From CAYMAZ01 sp964388575 (lineage in GTDB: Bacteria; Bacteroidota; Bacteroidia; Bacteroidales; DTU049): 64,000 nucleotides of DNA. The translations under genes and the position numbers were made by a program. The stretch is taken from the NCBI GenBank assembly GCA_964388575.1, contig CAYMAZ010000008.1, positions 39,296 through 103,295 on the forward strand, written 5' to 3'. The notes beneath the pieces were generated by a model. The model was not told the origin of the DNA. It did no database searches and saw nothing but the letters and a program-made list of their open reading frames with translations. Below are positions 63,801-64,000 of the stretch, in pieces (the stretch's first letter is position 1; each line of letters opens with the position of its first letter).

Positions 63801-64000
63801 TAAACTGATCATAGCAAAGTACAAGTATTCTTCCTCTTTCGACAGGAGCATTGTATTTGTCTGGTGTGTAATTCAGATAGCGATCCTTATACATGTAATG
63901 AAAATCTTCTGCTATTGAGGTTAACGCTTTTTCCCTATAAAACACATTGACAGGCTGTGAAGCAGATTTGGACTCACTGACTTTGACAACAATTTTATTA
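60811..64000 (-). CDS. Gingipain-like C25 cysteine protease with PKD and T9SS domains, partial
   Basis: At least 1,062 residues; the N-terminus lies beyond the window, as the frame is open to base 64000 without a start signal. The C25 catalytic residues are visible, a His in IINYCNHGSETGW and a Cys in WAVACVNGQF, matching Kgp/Rgp of Porphyromonas. GFPTEIVGIS and LLIVGDNPQI belong to the same fold. After the protease come Ig-like regions and two PKD domains (YIWDFGDGTTSS and YEWDFGDGTSS), then a type A sorting domain starting FSIFPNPASSYC. Lys/Arg specificity cannot be read. It is a secreted protease. Confidence 0.92.
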   Translation of the reverse strand, partial: NKIVVKVSESKSASQPVNVFYREKALTSIAEDFHYMYKDRYLNYTPDKYNAPVERGRILVLCYDQFIPDMMPYVRWKNTIGFPTEIVGISTIGNTQSAILNLVTTYYNAPEKLTYLLIVGDNPQITTYNYGSSTYSDNYFGYLTGNDSYAEVIVGRFSATTSAHVQTQVQRTIEYEKATGMANGWQTTGIGVGANEGSGIGHDGGEADYVHINNIRTRLLNYNYTTVYQEYDQNVPGISNTTAAQISSRINDGATIINYCNHGSETGWSVAGYSVTHVNALTNVKKLPFIWAVACVNGQFTRTAGDCMAEAWLKATNSSGEPTGALATYMSTINQPWVPPMDAQDEFNRILCELIPGKIRRTFGAISTSGAMHMLDLGPTSTDRLNTARTWTIFGDPSVMVRTDTPLSMNVNHPSAIGNGSTNLTVNCNEEDAFATLTKNYEIIGTGVVSGGVANISFPAAYAGDTIHVAVTAYNRIPYEADVLVMNPEFAIDAEALSIIEPASVINCSGVSVQPRILIRNMGSSTLTSFTVYYQLNSDPEQFISWNGSLPSLGVDTMTLPAFTTALGNHVFRFRTNSPNGANDGNPSNDITEKQFAVQDNPVSADFSADMNEFCNTPASVQFTNNSQNAASYIWDFGDGTTSSAVNPVHEYTSLGTYNVTLTAQAGVCGNAIQTYPNMIQVGAEMPDADDVENCGPASFTMNATAGGIIEWYSDAAANNLINTGNSFTTPLLNSSTTYYLKTSIESTLFGGRADNSGTGAYFTSTVAHGLVFNCTAPTLLKSVKVYSGATTNVSRTIRLETSSGSLIQSVSVNVPPGESRITLNLNIPAGTNLKLMGPTAPNLFRNGATGMNIGYPLAAGNNISIVQSTASGAEQNYYYYFYDWEVEEVCESAINAVTAHITSTPAASFTTDINQSTVTFTNTSTGGNLIYEWDFGDGTSSLEPHPIHYYTSVGTYNVTLTVTNLCGTHTVNEQVAVTVTGIEEFNQNFSIFPNPASSYCVISSNEIIRNCVLLDIQGRIVSISEPDSDSVELNLMNFSPGVYYIMLTTENETFISPLQIK

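Noticed and set aside
1..64000. tRNA, rRNA, CRISPR arrays, insertion sequences or prophage genes
   Set aside because: I looked through all gaps and gene products and saw none; gaps are short and AT-rich, and every long frame fits a core or secreted protein.

Overview
The window comes from an AT-rich member of the Bacteroidota, most likely an anaerobic or facultative Bacteroidales-like lineage (the rank is inferred). The evidence is: several proteins with type IX secretion system (T9SS) C-terminal sorting domains, one with the gliding-motility-type (type B) domain; the T9SS regulator PorX; the single-chain PurL; DUF481, alginate-export and OmpA-type envelope proteins; no visible Shine-Dalgarno pattern; and upstream regions that repeatedly carry the Bacteroidota -7 promoter box TAnnTTTG. 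I see no tRNA, rRNA, CRISPR, insertion sequence or prophage. Genes are densely packed and no gap without a gene exceeds 300 bases. The window looks like ordinary core chromosome, not an accessory island.

Layout. 1-1716: end of holA, then rlmD. 1740-13363 (minus): T9SS cargo, OmpA protein, long-chain acyl-CoA ligase, SDR, polytopic membrane protein, PurL, then a lipoprotein overlapping a flavodiiron protein. 13601: DUF481 outer-membrane protein. 14400-20311 (minus): pyrE, SRPBCC, BatA-like, parC. 20310-22476: NUDIX (its start codon overlaps that of pyrE) and M28 peptidase. 22520-25618 (minus): capA-like, pgk, HAD phosphatase lacking a standard start codon. 25789-28733: isoaspartyl dipeptidase, alginate-export porin, ribosomal protein L28. 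28742-31163: ubiD and tpx, divergent. 31240-34449 (minus): porX-tsaE-ald. 34644-38084: tightly coupled HD phosphohydrolase, sirtuin, helix-hairpin-helix protein and thioredoxin. 38100-44768 (minus): recG, cobalamin adenosyltransferase (interrupted by an assembly gap), ABC ATPase, gapA, O-methyltransferase, M16 peptidase. 44951-49696: HAD-IIIA phosphatase, MORN protein, lipoprotein, secreted S8 protease, BadF-type kinase. 49791-51770: T9SS cargo. 52013-57247 (minus): nitrogen-oxide cluster nrfHA, cupin, hcp, ferredoxin. 57403-59823: type B T9SS cargo. 60003: alpha/beta hydrolase. 60811-64000: gingipain-like C25 protease running off the window.

How it fits together. Secreted proteases and adhesin-like proteins (S8, C25, PKD-rich proteins) are T9SS clients, and PorX is a regulator of that system. 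NrfHA, Hcp, its ferredoxin and the flavodiiron protein suggest an organism that meets nitrite, hydroxylamine and NO under low oxygen. A 15-base palindrome upstream of hcp, about 41 bases from the inferred transcription start, looks like a Crp/Fnr-family operator.

I did not find a clearly new multi-gene system. The observations most worth checking are the hcp operator, the overlapping pyrE/NUDIX start codons with interlocked promoters, the HAD gene without a standard start, the rpmB terminator buried in ubiD, the zinc-less sirtuin, a clamp-binding-like tail on ParC, and an assembly gap whose collapse on a 12-base overlap restores an intact gene.
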